DNA from: Lactococcus fujiensis JCM 16395
Lineage (GTDB): Bacteria > Bacillota > Bacilli > Lactobacillales > Streptococcaceae
DNA: 64,000 nucleotides
Direction of reading: 5' to 3'
Assembly (NCBI RefSeq): GCF_002441655.1
Contig: NZ_JXJU01000001.1
Coordinates: 340,766 to 404,765, forward strand
The position numbers were made by a program, and so were the translations under genes. Shown piece by piece: positions 9,422 to 18,068 of the stretch; within the stretch, counting starts at the first letter, position 1, and each line of letters starts with the position of its first letter. The notes under the pieces were generated by a model that saw nothing but the letters and a program-made list of their open reading frames with translations, did not search any database and was not told where the DNA came from.

Positions 9422-9492
9422 TTGAAATTAATGATTGATTTTGCTAAAATAGATTAGTATTCGTACAACTTTGGTCTGGCAAACAGTCCAAG
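9422..9492 (+). promoter_or_regulatory. Promoter and candidate leader hairpin of rpmE2
   Basis: TTGAAA (9422-9427), 17-bp spacer, TAAAAT (9445-9450) preceded by TGC give a good promoter. The 5' leader contains a hairpin (about 9470-9492, arms TTGG.CTG/CAG.CCAA with a T-T mismatch) just before the AAAGGAAA binding site. Ribosomal protein L31 leaders that bind their own product are described in Firmicutes; this could be one, which is inference. Confidence 0.6.
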
Positions 9493-9513
9493 GCAGAAAG
9501 GAAATTTCTAAAA

Positions 9514-9753
9514 ATGAAAAAAGGTATCCATCCTAAGTATCAAGAAGTTGTCTTCATGGACACAACAACTGGTTTTAAATTCTTGAGTGGTTCAACTAAA
9601 TTCTCTAAAGAAACAATTGAATTCGAAGGAAACACATATCCATTGATCCGTGTTGAAACTTCAGCTGACTCACACCCATTCTACACTGGTAAAGCAAAAT
9701 TCCAAGCTGCAGATGGACGTATCGCACGTTTCAACAAAAAATATGGAAAATAA
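9514..9753 (+). CDS. rpmE2: Ribosomal protein bL31, type B (zinc-free form)
   Basis: The 79-residue protein is a component of the large ribosomal subunit at the inter-subunit bridge. It starts [16 protein letters not shown] and has no CxxC pair, so it belongs to the C- (YtiA-like, type B) form that does not bind zinc. The body ([30 protein letters not shown]) fits the family. Codon use is strongly biased to preferred codons, as for highly expressed genes. It has its own promoter and two tandem terminators. Confidence 0.96.
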   Translation: MKKGIHPKYQEVVFMDTTTGFKFLSGSTKFSKETIEFEGNTYPLIRVETSADSHPFYTGKAKFQAADGRIARFNKKYGK

Positions 9754-9755
9754 TA

Positions 9756-9778
9756 AACAGCGAAAGCTGTTTTTATTT
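9756..9778 (+). terminator. Intrinsic terminator after rpmE2
   Basis: Stem AACAGC/GCTGTT with GAAA tetraloop and T-rich tail. Confidence 0.85.
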
Positions 9779-9785
9779 TATCGAG

Positions 9786-9808
9786 AAGAGCTATTGCTCT
9801 TTTTTTTT
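9786..9808 (+). terminator. Second tandem terminator after rpmE2
   Basis: Stem AAGAGC/GCTCTT with a 4-nt loop and nine T; it insulates the strong rpmE2 transcript from the copper-type operon. Confidence 0.8.
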
Positions 9809-9827
9809 ATTATTCTGAGCAATTAGC

Positions 9828-9877
9828 TTGCGTTTACAAACGTAAATGATATAATCAATATATAGTTTACAAATGTA
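9828..9877 (+). promoter_or_regulatory. yahD promoter with two cop boxes
   Basis: TTGCGT (9828-9833), 16-bp spacer and TGA-TATAAT (9850-9855) form the promoter. The sequence TACAAATGTA at 9868-9877 is an exact TACA-N2-TGTA cop box, the known operator of the lactococcal copper repressor CopR; a one-mismatch copy, TACAAACGTA, lies at 9835-9844 between -35 and -10. Copper should release CopR and induce the operon. The box is seen; binding is inferred from L. lactis. Confidence 0.82.
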
Positions 9878-9918
9878 AACGATAAGCGATTTAATTTATT
9901 TTTTGAAAAAGGAGTATG

Positions 9919-10527
9919 ATGACACATTATATTTTTAAAGAAGGAAAAGCAAATTTAGCACCCGTTTTACTGTTACATGGGACAGGTGGGGACGAGCATC
10001 AATTGGTGACATTGGCAGAATTAATCGCACCAGGTCATCCGATTTTATCCATTCGCGGACGCATTTCTGAGGGGGGCATGAATCGTTATTTCCGCCTCAA
10101 AGCCCCGGGGTTTAGACAAGAAAATTTTGATTTGGTTTCTTTAGCCATCGAAAGTGATTGGTTAGCCGAAGAAATAAAGCGTTTGAGTGAAAAACATCAA
10201 CTTGATTCGCATCATTTTATTGCTATTGGTTATTCAAATGGGGCCAATATGACATTGAATATGGCGCTGAATGGAAAATTCAGTTTTTCCAAGATGATTG
10301 CCTTTCATCCGATGCAAATTGCCAAAATTGAACAGGCTGATGTTGTGAAAACTGACTTTTTCCTAACCAATGACCCAGCAGATCCAATTGTGCCAAGGGT
10401 ATGGTTCGATGCTTTGGTAGCTGATATCAAACAGGCAGGTTGTCAACCTGAGATTTTTAAGAGTTCATATGGACATCAACTCACTGAAGATGAAGTAAAC
10501 GCAGCTAAAAACTGGCTGAATCAATAA
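9919..10527 (+). CDS. yahD: Alpha/beta serine hydrolase, YahD homologue
   Basis: The 202-residue protein is a compact carboxylesterase/phospholipase-type alpha/beta hydrolase: LLHGTGGDEHQL forms the oxyanion region, IGYSNGANM contains the nucleophile Ser in GxSxG, and the acid and His are likely in NDPADPIVP and YGHQLTEDE. In L. lactis YahD is a copper-induced hydrolase of unknown natural substrate with a solved structure. The start at 9919 is chosen because GGAG lies 4 nt upstream; the ATG at 9916 touches it. It is the first gene of the predicted CopR-regulated operon with yaiA and yaiB. Confidence 0.9.
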   Translation: MTHYIFKEGKANLAPVLLLHGTGGDEHQLVTLAELIAPGHPILSIRGRISEGGMNRYFRLKAPGFRQENFDLVSLAIESDWLAEEIKRLSEKHQLDSHHFIAIGYSNGANMTLNMALNGKFSFSKMIAFHPMQIAKIEQADVVKTDFFLTNDPADPIVPRVWFDALVADIKQAGCQPEIFKSSYGHQLTEDEVNAAKNWLNQ

Positions 10528-10551
10528 ATCAAAAGAAAACAAGGATTAAGC

Positions 10552-11730
10552 ATGACAAATCAAACAGAAACGCATATCAATTCAACTATTGAACAAGAAA
10601 ATATTTTGGGTGGCGTACATCACGTCACAGCAATTACATCAAGCGCTCAACATATCTATGATTTTTTTACTAATATCTTAGGTCTACGGCTAGCAAAATT
10701 GACCGTCAACCAAGACGACTATGAAACTTATCATCTCTTTTTCACCGAAGAAAATGCCAGAGGTGCAGATATGACATTCTTTGATTTCAAAAATGCACCT
10801 AAAGGGGAACACGGCTTGAATTCAATCGACCGTGCCTCATTCCGCGTTCCGACAGACGCTTCACTAGACTATTGGGAAAAACGTTTTGAACAAGCGCATG
10901 TTAAACATGGCTCAATTTCTACTTTGTTTGGTCAAAAAACACTTGCTTTTGAAGACTTCGATGGCCAACAATACCAATTAATTTCGGATGCACACGATAG
11001 TGGTGAAGCATCGAATGGGCGTTCATGGCAGCTTTCTAATGTTCCGGCAGAACATGGAATCACAGGGTTGGGTCCAGTGTTTGTAAAAGTTGCTAACCCT
11101 GAGAATTTAGAATTAATTATGGAAACAGTCTTCGGTTTTGTGAACGGGGGACAAGAAGGTAAATACCATTTATTTGAAGTGGCTAAAGGGGGCAATGGAG
11201 CCTCAGTTATTCTTGAAGATGCCAGCGATAATGATGTTTATGCTTACCAAGGCTATGGAACCATTCACCACATGGCGCTCGGAACTGCCAACCCAGAAAC
11301 ATTGAACTATTGGATTAATCGAATTAAAGCTTATCGTTTGCCCCATTCAGGATTGGTTGACCGTTTCTATTTTTCAAGTGAATATGTTCGAGTTGCACCA
11401 GGGGTATTGTTTGAAATTGCCACTTATACACCTGGAATAGGAGCTTTAGAAATGGCAAAATCAGGCTTGGGAGCGGTCGATTCATACGAAGAGGCACTAA
11501 TTACCTCAGGTTTTTGGATCGATGAATCTAAAGATGTTGCTGGTACAAAATTGAGTTTACCACCTCACCTTTTCCCAGGAGATGAAGCAATAAAAGCTAA
11601 AACCGCTGCTAATTTACGTCCATTAGATACTTCTGATGCCCTTCGTGATCGTTCAAATGACGAACTTTGGACGGTAGAAGATGTATTAAATAGACAAACA
11701 AGTAAAAATCATGATATAACTAAAGGATAA
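10552..11730 (+). CDS. yaiA: Ring-cleaving dioxygenase-like VOC protein, YaiA homologue
   Basis: Two VOC domains span 392 residues: GGVHHVTAITSS starts the first and GTIHHMALGTANPE the second; VAPGVLFEIATYTPG contains the usual third metal-ligand region (His and Glu). The protein resembles MhqO/MhqA-type hydroquinone dioxygenases of Bacillus and the copper-induced YaiA of L. lactis. It lies 24 nt after yahD with its own binding site (AAGGA) and is part of the yahD-yaiA-yaiB unit. Likely role is removal of quinones or other electrophiles formed under copper stress; the exact reaction is not known. Confidence 0.85.
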   Translation: MTNQTETHINSTIEQENILGGVHHVTAITSSAQHIYDFFTNILGLRLAKLTVNQDDYETYHLFFTEENARGADMTFFDFKNAPKGEHGLNSIDRASFRVPTDASLDYWEKRFEQAHVKHGSISTLFGQKTLAFEDFDGQQYQLISDAHDSGEASNGRSWQLSNVPAEHGITGLGPVFVKVANPENLELIMETVFGFVNGGQEGKYHLFEVAKGGNGASVILEDASDNDVYAYQGYGTIHHMALGTANPETLNYWINRIKAYRLPHSGLVDRFYFSSEYVRVAPGVLFEIATYTPGIGALEMAKSGLGAVDSYEEALITSGFWIDESKDVAGTKLSLPPHLFPGDEAIKAKTAANLRPLDTSDALRDRSNDELWTVEDVLNRQTSKNHDITKG

Positions 11731-11751
11731 AGATTAATGTTGGAGGTCACG

Positions 11752-12342
11752 ATGAAAAGTTTTAATGTGGAGGAATTGGATGAACGACAAATCTATAAAT
11801 TAATGTCGGGATCAATCATTCCTCGCCCAATCGCTTGGGTTACGACGCAAAATAGGTCAGGCCTCGTCAACGTTGCCCCTTTTAGTTTTTTTAATGTCGT
11901 TTCAAGTCAGCCACCTCTCGTCTCAATCGCTTTCACAGCAAAAAAAGACACATTCAATAATATTATGGCGACCAAAGAAGCAGTTATCCATCTGATTTCG
12001 AGCCAAAATGTAAAAGAGATGAATTTGACAGCCTCCAAACTAAATTCAAACGAGAGTGAAGCAGACAAATATGATTTAGAATTAATTCCTTCTCAACGTG
12101 TAACTGTCCCTAGTTTAAAAAATAGTTTGGTCCGTTTTGAGACGGTTCTTTATAAGCACATTCCACTAGAAAATGACGCACAATTTGTCATTTTAAAGCT
12201 TAAGAATTTTATTTTTGATGAAGAAGTTTTGGAAGAATCAAGCTTACATATTTTAGCAGAGAAGCTTGATCCAGTTGCTCGTTTAGCTGGAAATAACTTT
12301 GCGACACTCGGAGAACAATGGACGCTCATTCGACCTGAATAA
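11752..12342 (+). CDS. yaiB: Flavin reductase-like FMN-binding protein, YaiB homologue
   Basis: A split-barrel flavin reductase-like protein of 196 residues: GSIIPRPIAWVTT, NVAPFSFFNVVSSQPP and the C-terminal DPVARLAGNNFATLG are the FMN-binding signatures of this family. The ATG at 11752 sits 6-7 nt after TTGGAGGT and is preferred to the in-frame ATG at 11737, which has no binding site. It is the third gene of the predicted copper-induced operon, probably supplying reduced flavin or reducing quinones for the neighbouring VOC enzyme. A terminator follows. Confidence 0.85.
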   Translation: MKSFNVEELDERQIYKLMSGSIIPRPIAWVTTQNRSGLVNVAPFSFFNVVSSQPPLVSIAFTAKKDTFNNIMATKEAVIHLISSQNVKEMNLTASKLNSNESEADKYDLELIPSQRVTVPSLKNSLVRFETVLYKHIPLENDAQFVILKLKNFIFDEEVLEESSLHILAEKLDPVARLAGNNFATLGEQWTLIRPE

Positions 12343-12352
12343 AAAGAGATAG

Positions 12353-12378
12353 AAAAAGCCAGATCATTGGCTTTTTTT
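12353..12378 (+). terminator. Intrinsic terminator after yaiB
   Basis: Stem AAAAAGCCA/TGGCTTTTT and seven T. Confidence 0.85.
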
Positions 12379-12488
12379 AATTTAATTATAATGTTTAATG
12401 ATAAATTATAATAATATCTTAATTAATAGTAAATATGCTTTGAAAAAAATTAAAAATAGGTTAAAATAAAACTAAGGAGAAGTAACAC

Positions 12489-13022
12489 ATGAAGTGGTCA
12501 ACAAATGAAATAACCAAGAAAAAGAGCATTGATTTCGATGAAACATTAGAGTTAAGTGAGAGTCTAAGTCAACGTTCCTCAGAAATACTTAATGCAACAC
12601 CAATACACGTCTTTGGACAAATTAGCTATGACAATGGCTTATATCTCCTTGATTATCAATTGGATACCGTTCTTACCTTGCCCTCTTCACGTTCACTAAA
12701 ACCGGTTGAATATCCAATGACAAGCTTCGTCAATGAAAGTTTTGCTAGTCCAGAATTTTTGAATTCATCAACAGATTTACTTGATTCTGATTTAATTATT
12801 CCGTTGGATAAAGACCTAATTTCACTCGATGAATCTGTTGAAGATAATATTTTACTAGAGATTCCATTACAGGTTCTTTCAGATGAAGAAAAAGAGATTT
12901 CTGAACTACCAGCTGGTCAGCATTGGACTGTCTTGAGCGAAGATGATTATCAGGCCAAACAGGTTGAGAAAAAGGAAGAAAAGAAGTCGCCATTCGCGGA
13001 TTTAGACGGACTTTTTGACTAA
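12489..13022 (+). CDS. yceD: YceD family (DUF177) protein
   Basis: The 177-residue protein matches the DUF177/YceD family in length and features: an acidic middle (DLIIPLDKDLISLDESVEDN) and the C-terminal segment ending in KKSPFADLDGLFD. In many bacteria yceD sits before rpmF and is linked to 23S rRNA accumulation and ribosome assembly. Here, as in streptococci, it lies directly upstream of a CovR/CsrR-type response regulator. AAGGAG precedes the ATG. The exact biochemical role is not known. Confidence 0.85.
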   Translation: MKWSTNEITKKKSIDFDETLELSESLSQRSSEILNATPIHVFGQISYDNGLYLLDYQLDTVLTLPSSRSLKPVEYPMTSFVNESFASPEFLNSSTDLLDSDLIIPLDKDLISLDESVEDNILLEIPLQVLSDEEKEISELPAGQHWTVLSEDDYQAKQVEKKEEKKSPFADLDGLFD

Positions 13023-13072
13023 ATTAATTTGAATGTATGCTAAATATGACTTTATGATAAAAAAATTAGAAT

Positions 13073-13103
13073 AAAATGAGTGAAATTCTCGCTTATTTTT
13101 TAT
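13073..13103 (+). terminator. Intrinsic terminator after yceD
   Basis: AAATGAGTGA pairs with the complementary TCGCTTATTT arm (two G-U pairs), followed by six T. Confidence 0.6.
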
Positions 13104-13172
13104 AATTGAATTATAATGTCGTTAGAGCGAATCAGCTTCACTTATTTTTTTACTAAGATAAAGGAGAATAAC

Positions 13173-13868
13173 ATGGCATCTAAGAAAATTTTAATCATCG
13201 AAGATGAACGAAATCTTGCTCGCTTTGTTTCACTTGAGCTTGAACATGAAGGTTATGCAACCGAAATAAAAGAAAATGGACGTGTGGGTCTTGATGAGGC
13301 CTTGAGCAAAGAATTTGATCTGATCTTACTCGACTTGATGTTACCTGAGCTTGACGGTTTTGAAGTTGCACGTCGACTTCGCAAGGAAAAGGACACGCCA
13401 ATTATTATGATGACTGCGCGCGATTCTACTATGGATCGTGTTGCTGGACTTGATATTGGGGCGGATGATTATATTACAAAACCTTTTGCAATTGAGGAAT
13501 TGTTGGCTAGAGTTCGTGCATTCTTTCGTCGTGAAGAACATTCGCATCTAGCTGAAGAAGCTGCTAATACGTCATTTCGTGACTTGGTAATTGATAAAAC
13601 AAATCGAACCGTTCATCGGGGTAAGAAAGTCATTGATCTCACACGCCGTGAATACGACCTTTTGTTAACATTGATGAAGCATACAGGTGATGTTGTAACA
13701 CGCGAACATTTGGTCTCAGAAGTCTGGGGCTACGAAGAAGGAACTGAAACGAATGTCGTAGATGTTTATATTAGGTACCTGCGCAATAAAATTGACGTGG
13801 ACGGAAAAGAAAGCTATATCCAAACTGTTCGAGGCCTCGGATATGTCATGCGTGACCGTTCAAAATAA
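13173..13868 (+). CDS. covR: OmpR-family response regulator, CovR/CsrR-like
   Basis: The 231-residue regulator has a receiver domain (LIIEDERNLARFVSLELEH; phospho-acceptor Asp in LILLDLMLPELDG, near residue 53; MMTARDS and ITKPFAIEELLARV) and an OmpR/PhoB winged-helix domain (LTRREYDLLLTLMKHTGDVVTRE, VDVYIRYLRNKID, TVRGLGYVMR). Its place between yceD and a sensor kinase is as for covR in Streptococcus, where it represses surface and virulence genes. The start at 13173 follows AAAGGAG; a frame from 13116 is too long at the N terminus. A strong hairpin terminator separates it from the kinase gene. Confidence 0.88.
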   Translation: MASKKILIIEDERNLARFVSLELEHEGYATEIKENGRVGLDEALSKEFDLILLDLMLPELDGFEVARRLRKEKDTPIIMMTARDSTMDRVAGLDIGADDYITKPFAIEELLARVRAFFRREEHSHLAEEAANTSFRDLVIDKTNRTVHRGKKVIDLTRREYDLLLTLMKHTGDVVTREHLVSEVWGYEEGTETNVVDVYIRYLRNKIDVDGKESYIQTVRGLGYVMRDRSK

Positions 13869-13880
13869 TGAAAAATAAAT

Positions 13881-13912
13881 AAAAATTCTGTCAGCACTGA
13901 CAGAATTTTTCT
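13881..13912 (+). terminator. Strong terminator between covR and covS
   Basis: A 14-bp symmetric stem (AAAAATTCTGTCAG/CTGACAGAATTTTT) centred on CA at 13895-13896, ending in five T. The stem contains the palindromic word that recurs in this window. It should cut kinase expression relative to the regulator. Confidence 0.85.
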
Positions 13913-13941
13913 GAATAATATTAAGGTAATCTAAAGATAGA

Positions 13942-15429
13942 ATGAATAGTTTATTTAAAAAAGAAATAAAAAAAGTTAGAGAAAATCAGTCCAGACGTCC
14001 AATTGTTTTACGTTGGGCTTTTGTCAATACAATTTTCTGTTTCGTCGTCTTTACGATTTTTTCAGTACTGATTTACCAGATTACCGTGACAACCTATGTA
14101 AATGAGGAAAAAAGTGGCATCATGACTGCGATGGACAATGTAGATGATACACTTAATAAATCTGACGTCCCATTAACGCTTCAAAATTTACATAATTTTA
14201 TTCAATTCAACAAAGTTACGCCGAGTCATACAGAGGACGAAACACTTAAGACACTCAATTCGATGGTTGGACACCGTCGGTCGTTCTATATCTATGATGT
14301 AGACAAACGTCTGCTATATACGACAGCAAAAACGGCCATGGATTTTCAAAATAAACCCAACAATAAGATCGTTGAAATCAACGGCAAAACGCCAGGCTAT
14401 ATTGTTGAACGGAAAATTATTTCGCAAGAAACAGGTGAGCCAATAGGTTATATTCAAGCATTCTATGATATTAGTTTCTACTATAATATAAATCGTCGCT
14501 TGATGCTTACTTTGACTATTTTAGAAATTGTCGTCCTGATCTTATCACAAATTATCGGCTTCTATATGGTGGCACGCTTTATGACTCCACTCGAGAAATT
14601 ACACAAAGCCATGAAAAAAGTGGCAACATCCCCTGAAATAGCCTACCAGCCAGTGATTATAAAAACAAATGATGAGATTGAAGATTTGGCTGATGTCTAC
14701 AATCAAACAATGGAAAAAGCGCATCGCTATTTAGAACAGCAGAAAAGGTTAGTGTCAGATGTTTCTCATGAATTGAGAACACCCTTAGCCGTGTTAGATG
14801 GTCATATTAACATGTTGAATCGCTGGGGGAAAAATGATCCTGAAATTCTTGAAGAATCCTTGCTAGCCAGCCGCGAAGAAATTATTCGGATGAAATCTAT
14901 GCTGGAAGAAATGTTAGCATTATCACGCTTTGAAAATGATGAAATGGACTTAGAACATCTATCAACCGATCTGCCTCGAATTGCTGATCTTACATTGAAA
15001 AATTTTAAATTGGTTCACGAAAATTTTGATCTAAAAATGATTAATCTTATTCAAGGAGAAGGATTAGCTAAAATTCATGAAAATCATTATGAACAAGGCT
15101 TACTCATTTTGTTAGACAATGCCGCAAAATATTCGCCGGGTGAAACAAAAGAAATTACCATGACTTTATCTGAGGACGAAAATTACATCATCACTTCGAT
15201 TGCAGACAAGGGAATGGGCATTGGTGAAGATGATATTGGTCATGTTTTCGAGCGCTTCTTCCGTGCAGACAAAGCTAGAAGTCGTCAAATTGGCGGTACA
15301 GGATTAGGACTTTCAATTATCAGTCAATTGGTTGACAATTATAATGGTGAAATATCTGTCCATTCTAAGTTAGGTATCGGTTCCGACTTTATCTTAAAAA
15401 TACCAAAAGTAAAACCGAATGAGGAATAA
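13942..15429 (+). CDS. covS: Sensor histidine kinase, CovS/CsrS-like
   Basis: The 495-residue kinase has a transmembrane helix near residues 28-50, an extracytoplasmic sensor region of about 125 residues, a second helix (LTILEIVVLILSQIIGFYMV), a HAMP linker, a HisKA domain with the phosphorylated His in VSDVSHELRTPL, and a HATPase domain (LLDNAAKYS N box, DKGMGIG, GGTGLGLSI). Partner of the preceding response regulator. The ribosome binding site is poor and no clear promoter lies in the 73-nt gap, so it is probably made by read-through of the covR terminator. Confidence 0.88.
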   Translation: MNSLFKKEIKKVRENQSRRPIVLRWAFVNTIFCFVVFTIFSVLIYQITVTTYVNEEKSGIMTAMDNVDDTLNKSDVPLTLQNLHNFIQFNKVTPSHTEDETLKTLNSMVGHRRSFYIYDVDKRLLYTTAKTAMDFQNKPNNKIVEINGKTPGYIVERKIISQETGEPIGYIQAFYDISFYYNINRRLMLTLTILEIVVLILSQIIGFYMVARFMTPLEKLHKAMKKVATSPEIAYQPVIIKTNDEIEDLADVYNQTMEKAHRYLEQQKRLVSDVSHELRTPLAVLDGHINMLNRWGKNDPEILEESLLASREEIIRMKSMLEEMLALSRFENDEMDLEHLSTDLPRIADLTLKNFKLVHENFDLKMINLIQGEGLAKIHENHYEQGLLILLDNAAKYSPGETKEITMTLSEDENYIITSIADKGMGIGEDDIGHVFERFFRADKARSRQIGGTGLGLSIISQLVDNYNGEISVHSKLGIGSDFILKIPKVKPNEE

Positions 15430-15454
15430 AAGCCAAATTGTATTGGCTTTTTTT
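15428..15454 (+). terminator. Intrinsic terminator after covS
   Basis: Stem AAAGCCAA/TTGGCTTT with seven T; its first bases overlap the stop codon. Confidence 0.85.
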
Positions 15455-15478
15455 GTCACACTGAAATAGTTAGGACTG

Positions 15479-15507
15479 TTGAAAAAAAAGCTAAATCGCG
15501 GTAAAAT
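15479..15507 (+). promoter_or_regulatory. Promoter of the murD-murG-divIB operon
   Basis: TTGAAA (15479-15484), 17-bp spacer, TAAAAT (15502-15507). The roughly 85-nt leader holds a hairpin (ACTTC/GAAGT near 15571-15587) whose loop exposes AGGGG. Confidence 0.75.
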
Positions 15508-15599
15508 AGAGAAGTTAAAGTCGGACATCATGACTGTTTGGCCTAAAAATGATAGTTTTGATCGCAGGATCACTTCTTAGGGGAAGTTAGAAATTAAAA

Positions 15600-16952
15600 A
15601 TGAAAAAAATAACAACTTTTGAAAATAAAAAAGTACTTGTTCTTGGATTAGCAAAATCAGGGATGGCTGCAGCTCGACTCTTGTATCAACTCGGTGCCAT
15701 TGTTACAGTCAATGATTTCAAACCATTTGACGAAAATCCGGATGCCCAAGAACTACTCGAAGAAGGGATAAAAGTAATCACAGGGGGGCATCCGATTGAA
15801 CTCCTGGATGAGGGCTTTGAACTAATGGTCAAAAATCCAGGGATACGTTACGACAATCCTATGGTCGTCCGTGCTCAAGAATTAAATTTGCCTGTCCTCA
15901 CTGAAATAGAACTGGCGTACCTTGTTTCAGAGGCCCCTATTATTGCCATCACTGGTACAAATGGCAAAACGACAACCACAACTTTGATTGCTGACATCTT
16001 AAATGCAGATGGTCAGACAGCAAAGCTTGCAGGAAACATTGGCTACCCTGCATCAACTGTTGCTTCGGAAACTGTAAGTACTGATACGATTGTAATGGAA
16101 ACATCAAGTTTTCAATTGATGGGGGTTGACCAATTTCGTCCAAAAATTGCCGTCATTACCAATATCTATTCAACGCATTTAGATTATCACGGAACACAAG
16201 AAAATTATGAAGCAGCAAAATGGAACATTCAAAATAATTTGACCAATGAAGATTACCTTATTTTGAATTTTAATCAAGATAAAATGAAAAAGTATGCCAC
16301 AATGACTCAAGCTACCGTTGTTCCATTCTCTACGTCAGAAGTGACAGATGGTGCATATGCACAAGATGGTAAAATGTATTTCAAAGGGGAGTACATTATG
16401 GAAACGGCCGATTTATCATTACCAGGGGATCACAACATTGAGAATGCATTGGCAGCAATTTCTGTAGCAAAACTTTCCGGAGCTAAAAATTCAGCAATTG
16501 TGACTGTTTTGACAACTTTTGAAGGTGTTCGTCATCGCCTCCAATTTTTGGGAACAGCTCATGGGCGTCGAGCCTACAATGACACAGAAGCTACAAATAT
16601 TTTAGCTGCAAAAAAAGCATTAACTGGTTTTGATAATAGTAAACTTTGGCTTTTTGCTGGTGGTCTTGATCGTGGTAATGAAATTGATGAACTTGAAGAA
16701 TCTTTAGTGGGTCTCAAAGGCATGGTGATTATGGGGGAAACAACTCCTAAATTCCGTAAAATTGCAGAAAAATTAAATATTCCCTATATTGAAACAGAAA
16801 ATGTTGTAACAGGATTAAATGAAATTTTCCCAAAAACTGAAGAAGGGGATACCATCCTTTTGAGTCCTGCTTGTGCAAGTTGGGATCAATATAAAAACGC
16901 TGAACAACGCGGTGATCTGTTCATCGATGCTTTTGAAGCACTCAAAAAATAA
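15600..16952 (+). CDS. murD: UDP-N-acetylmuramoyl-L-alanine--D-glutamate ligase
   Basis: MurD adds D-glutamate to UDP-MurNAc-L-Ala in the cytoplasm. The N-terminal Rossmann-like domain ([17 protein letters not shown]) is followed by the ATP-binding segment [12 protein letters not shown], the Mg-binding VMETSSFQL and the C-terminal domain with LFAGGLDRG and [17 protein letters not shown]. At 450 residues it has normal size. The start codon has only a distant purine-rich stretch (AGGGGAAG, about 16 nt away). It leads the murD-murG-divIB operon. Confidence 0.97.
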   Translation: MKKITTFENKKVLVLGLAKSGMAAARLLYQLGAIVTVNDFKPFDENPDAQELLEEGIKVITGGHPIELLDEGFELMVKNPGIRYDNPMVVRAQELNLPVLTEIELAYLVSEAPIIAITGTNGKTTTTTLIADILNADGQTAKLAGNIGYPASTVASETVSTDTIVMETSSFQLMGVDQFRPKIAVITNIYSTHLDYHGTQENYEAAKWNIQNNLTNEDYLILNFNQDKMKKYATMTQATVVPFSTSEVTDGAYAQDGKMYFKGEYIMETADLSLPGDHNIENALAAISVAKLSGAKNSAIVTVLTTFEGVRHRLQFLGTAHGRRAYNDTEATNILAAKKALTGFDNSKLWLFAGGLDRGNEIDELEESLVGLKGMVIMGETTPKFRKIAEKLNIPYIETENVVTGLNEIFPKTEEGDTILLSPACASWDQYKNAEQRGDLFIDAFEALKK

Positions 16953-16973
16953 GGACTTACGGAGGAACGAATC

Positions 16974-18068
16974 ATGCGTATTATTTTAACAGGAGGTGGA
17001 ACTGGAGGACATATTTATCCAGCCTTGGCCTTTATCAAATATCTTAAAGCAGTTGAACCAGATTCAGAAATTCTATATGTTGGTACAAAACGGGGATTAG
17101 AAAACAAAATTGTTCCCGCTGCTGGGATTGAATTTAAAACGGTTGATGTCCAAGGGTTTAAACGTTCATTATCCCTAGATAATTTCCGTACAATTGCTAA
17201 ATTTTTAAGTTCAACTAACGAAGCTAAAAAGATAATTAAAGCATTTAAACCTGACGTTGTTGTTGGAACTGGAGGTTATGTAGCGGGGCCAGTTTTATAT
17301 GCTGCTGAACGATTACATATTCCAACTTTAATTCATGAACAAAACTCAATTCCTGGGATTACTAATAAATTTTTGAGTAAAAAAGTGACGAAGATTGCCG
17401 TTGCTTTTGAAGCAGCAAAATCCTACTTCCCAGCTGAGAAAACCTTTTTCACAGGAAATCCGCGTGCTCAAGAAGTAGCGAATTTACAAGCTTCAGATAT
17501 TTTAGAAAAAGACTATGGTTTACAAAAAGATAAGAAAACAGTGGTTATCTTTGGGGGATCACGCGGTGCAATGACCATCAATGAGGCGTTTAAATCAGCC
17601 CTCCCATTGTTTGAAGAAGTGGACTATCAAGTTGTCTACGCCTCAGGCCAAATCTATTATGATGAAGATCATTCAATTTTTGAAAAATATAAGGACAGCA
17701 AGAACATTGCAATCCGCCCTTATATTTCCAATATGCTGGAACTTTTTGCCTCAACTGATTTGGTTCTCTGCCGTGCAGGAGCAACAACTATTGCTGAAGT
17801 AACTGCCTTGGGCTTACCAACAATTTTCGTACCAAGTCCTAATGTTACCGCCGACCATCAAACTAAAAATGCGCAAGCGCTTGTTGACAAGGATGCAGCA
17901 AAAATGATACGAGATGCAGATTTAACTGGTGAAGTGATGGTAAAGACCATCTCAGATATTTTTGCCAATGAAGAAAATTACCAAAAAATGTCAGAAAATA
18001 GTCGTAAGGCTGGAGTTCCCGACGCAAGCACGCGCTTATATCAACTTGTGAAAGAAATAACTAAATGA
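16974..18068 (+). CDS. murG: Lipid II synthase GlcNAc transferase MurG
   Basis: MurG transfers GlcNAc from UDP-GlcNAc to lipid I, giving lipid II, at the inner face of the membrane. It shows the two glycine-rich loops ([16 protein letters not shown] and [16 protein letters not shown]), [12 protein letters not shown], and the UDP-GlcNAc site [17 protein letters not shown] with a following DHQTKNA. The 364-residue length is usual. It starts 21 nt after murD with a GGAGG site and overlaps divIB by 4 nt (ATGA), indicating translational coupling. Confidence 0.97.
   Translation: MRIILTGGGTGGHIYPALAFIKYLKAVEPDSEILYVGTKRGLENKIVPAAGIEFKTVDVQGFKRSLSLDNFRTIAKFLSSTNEAKKIIKAFKPDVVVGTGGYVAGPVLYAAERLHIPTLIHEQNSIPGITNKFLSKKVTKIAVAFEAAKSYFPAEKTFFTGNPRAQEVANLQASDILEKDYGLQKDKKTVVIFGGSRGAMTINEAFKSALPLFEEVDYQVVYASGQIYYDEDHSIFEKYKDSKNIAIRPYISNMLELFASTDLVLCRAGATTIAEVTALGLPTIFVPSPNVTADHQTKNAQALVDKDAAKMIRDADLTGEVMVKTISDIFANEENYQKMSENSRKAGVPDASTRLYQLVKEITK

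Noticed and set aside
9401..9422. TTGACA in the inverted repeat as -35 of rpmE2
   Set aside because: The nearest TATACT is only 10 bp away; TTGAAA with TGC-TAAAAT downstream has ideal spacing.
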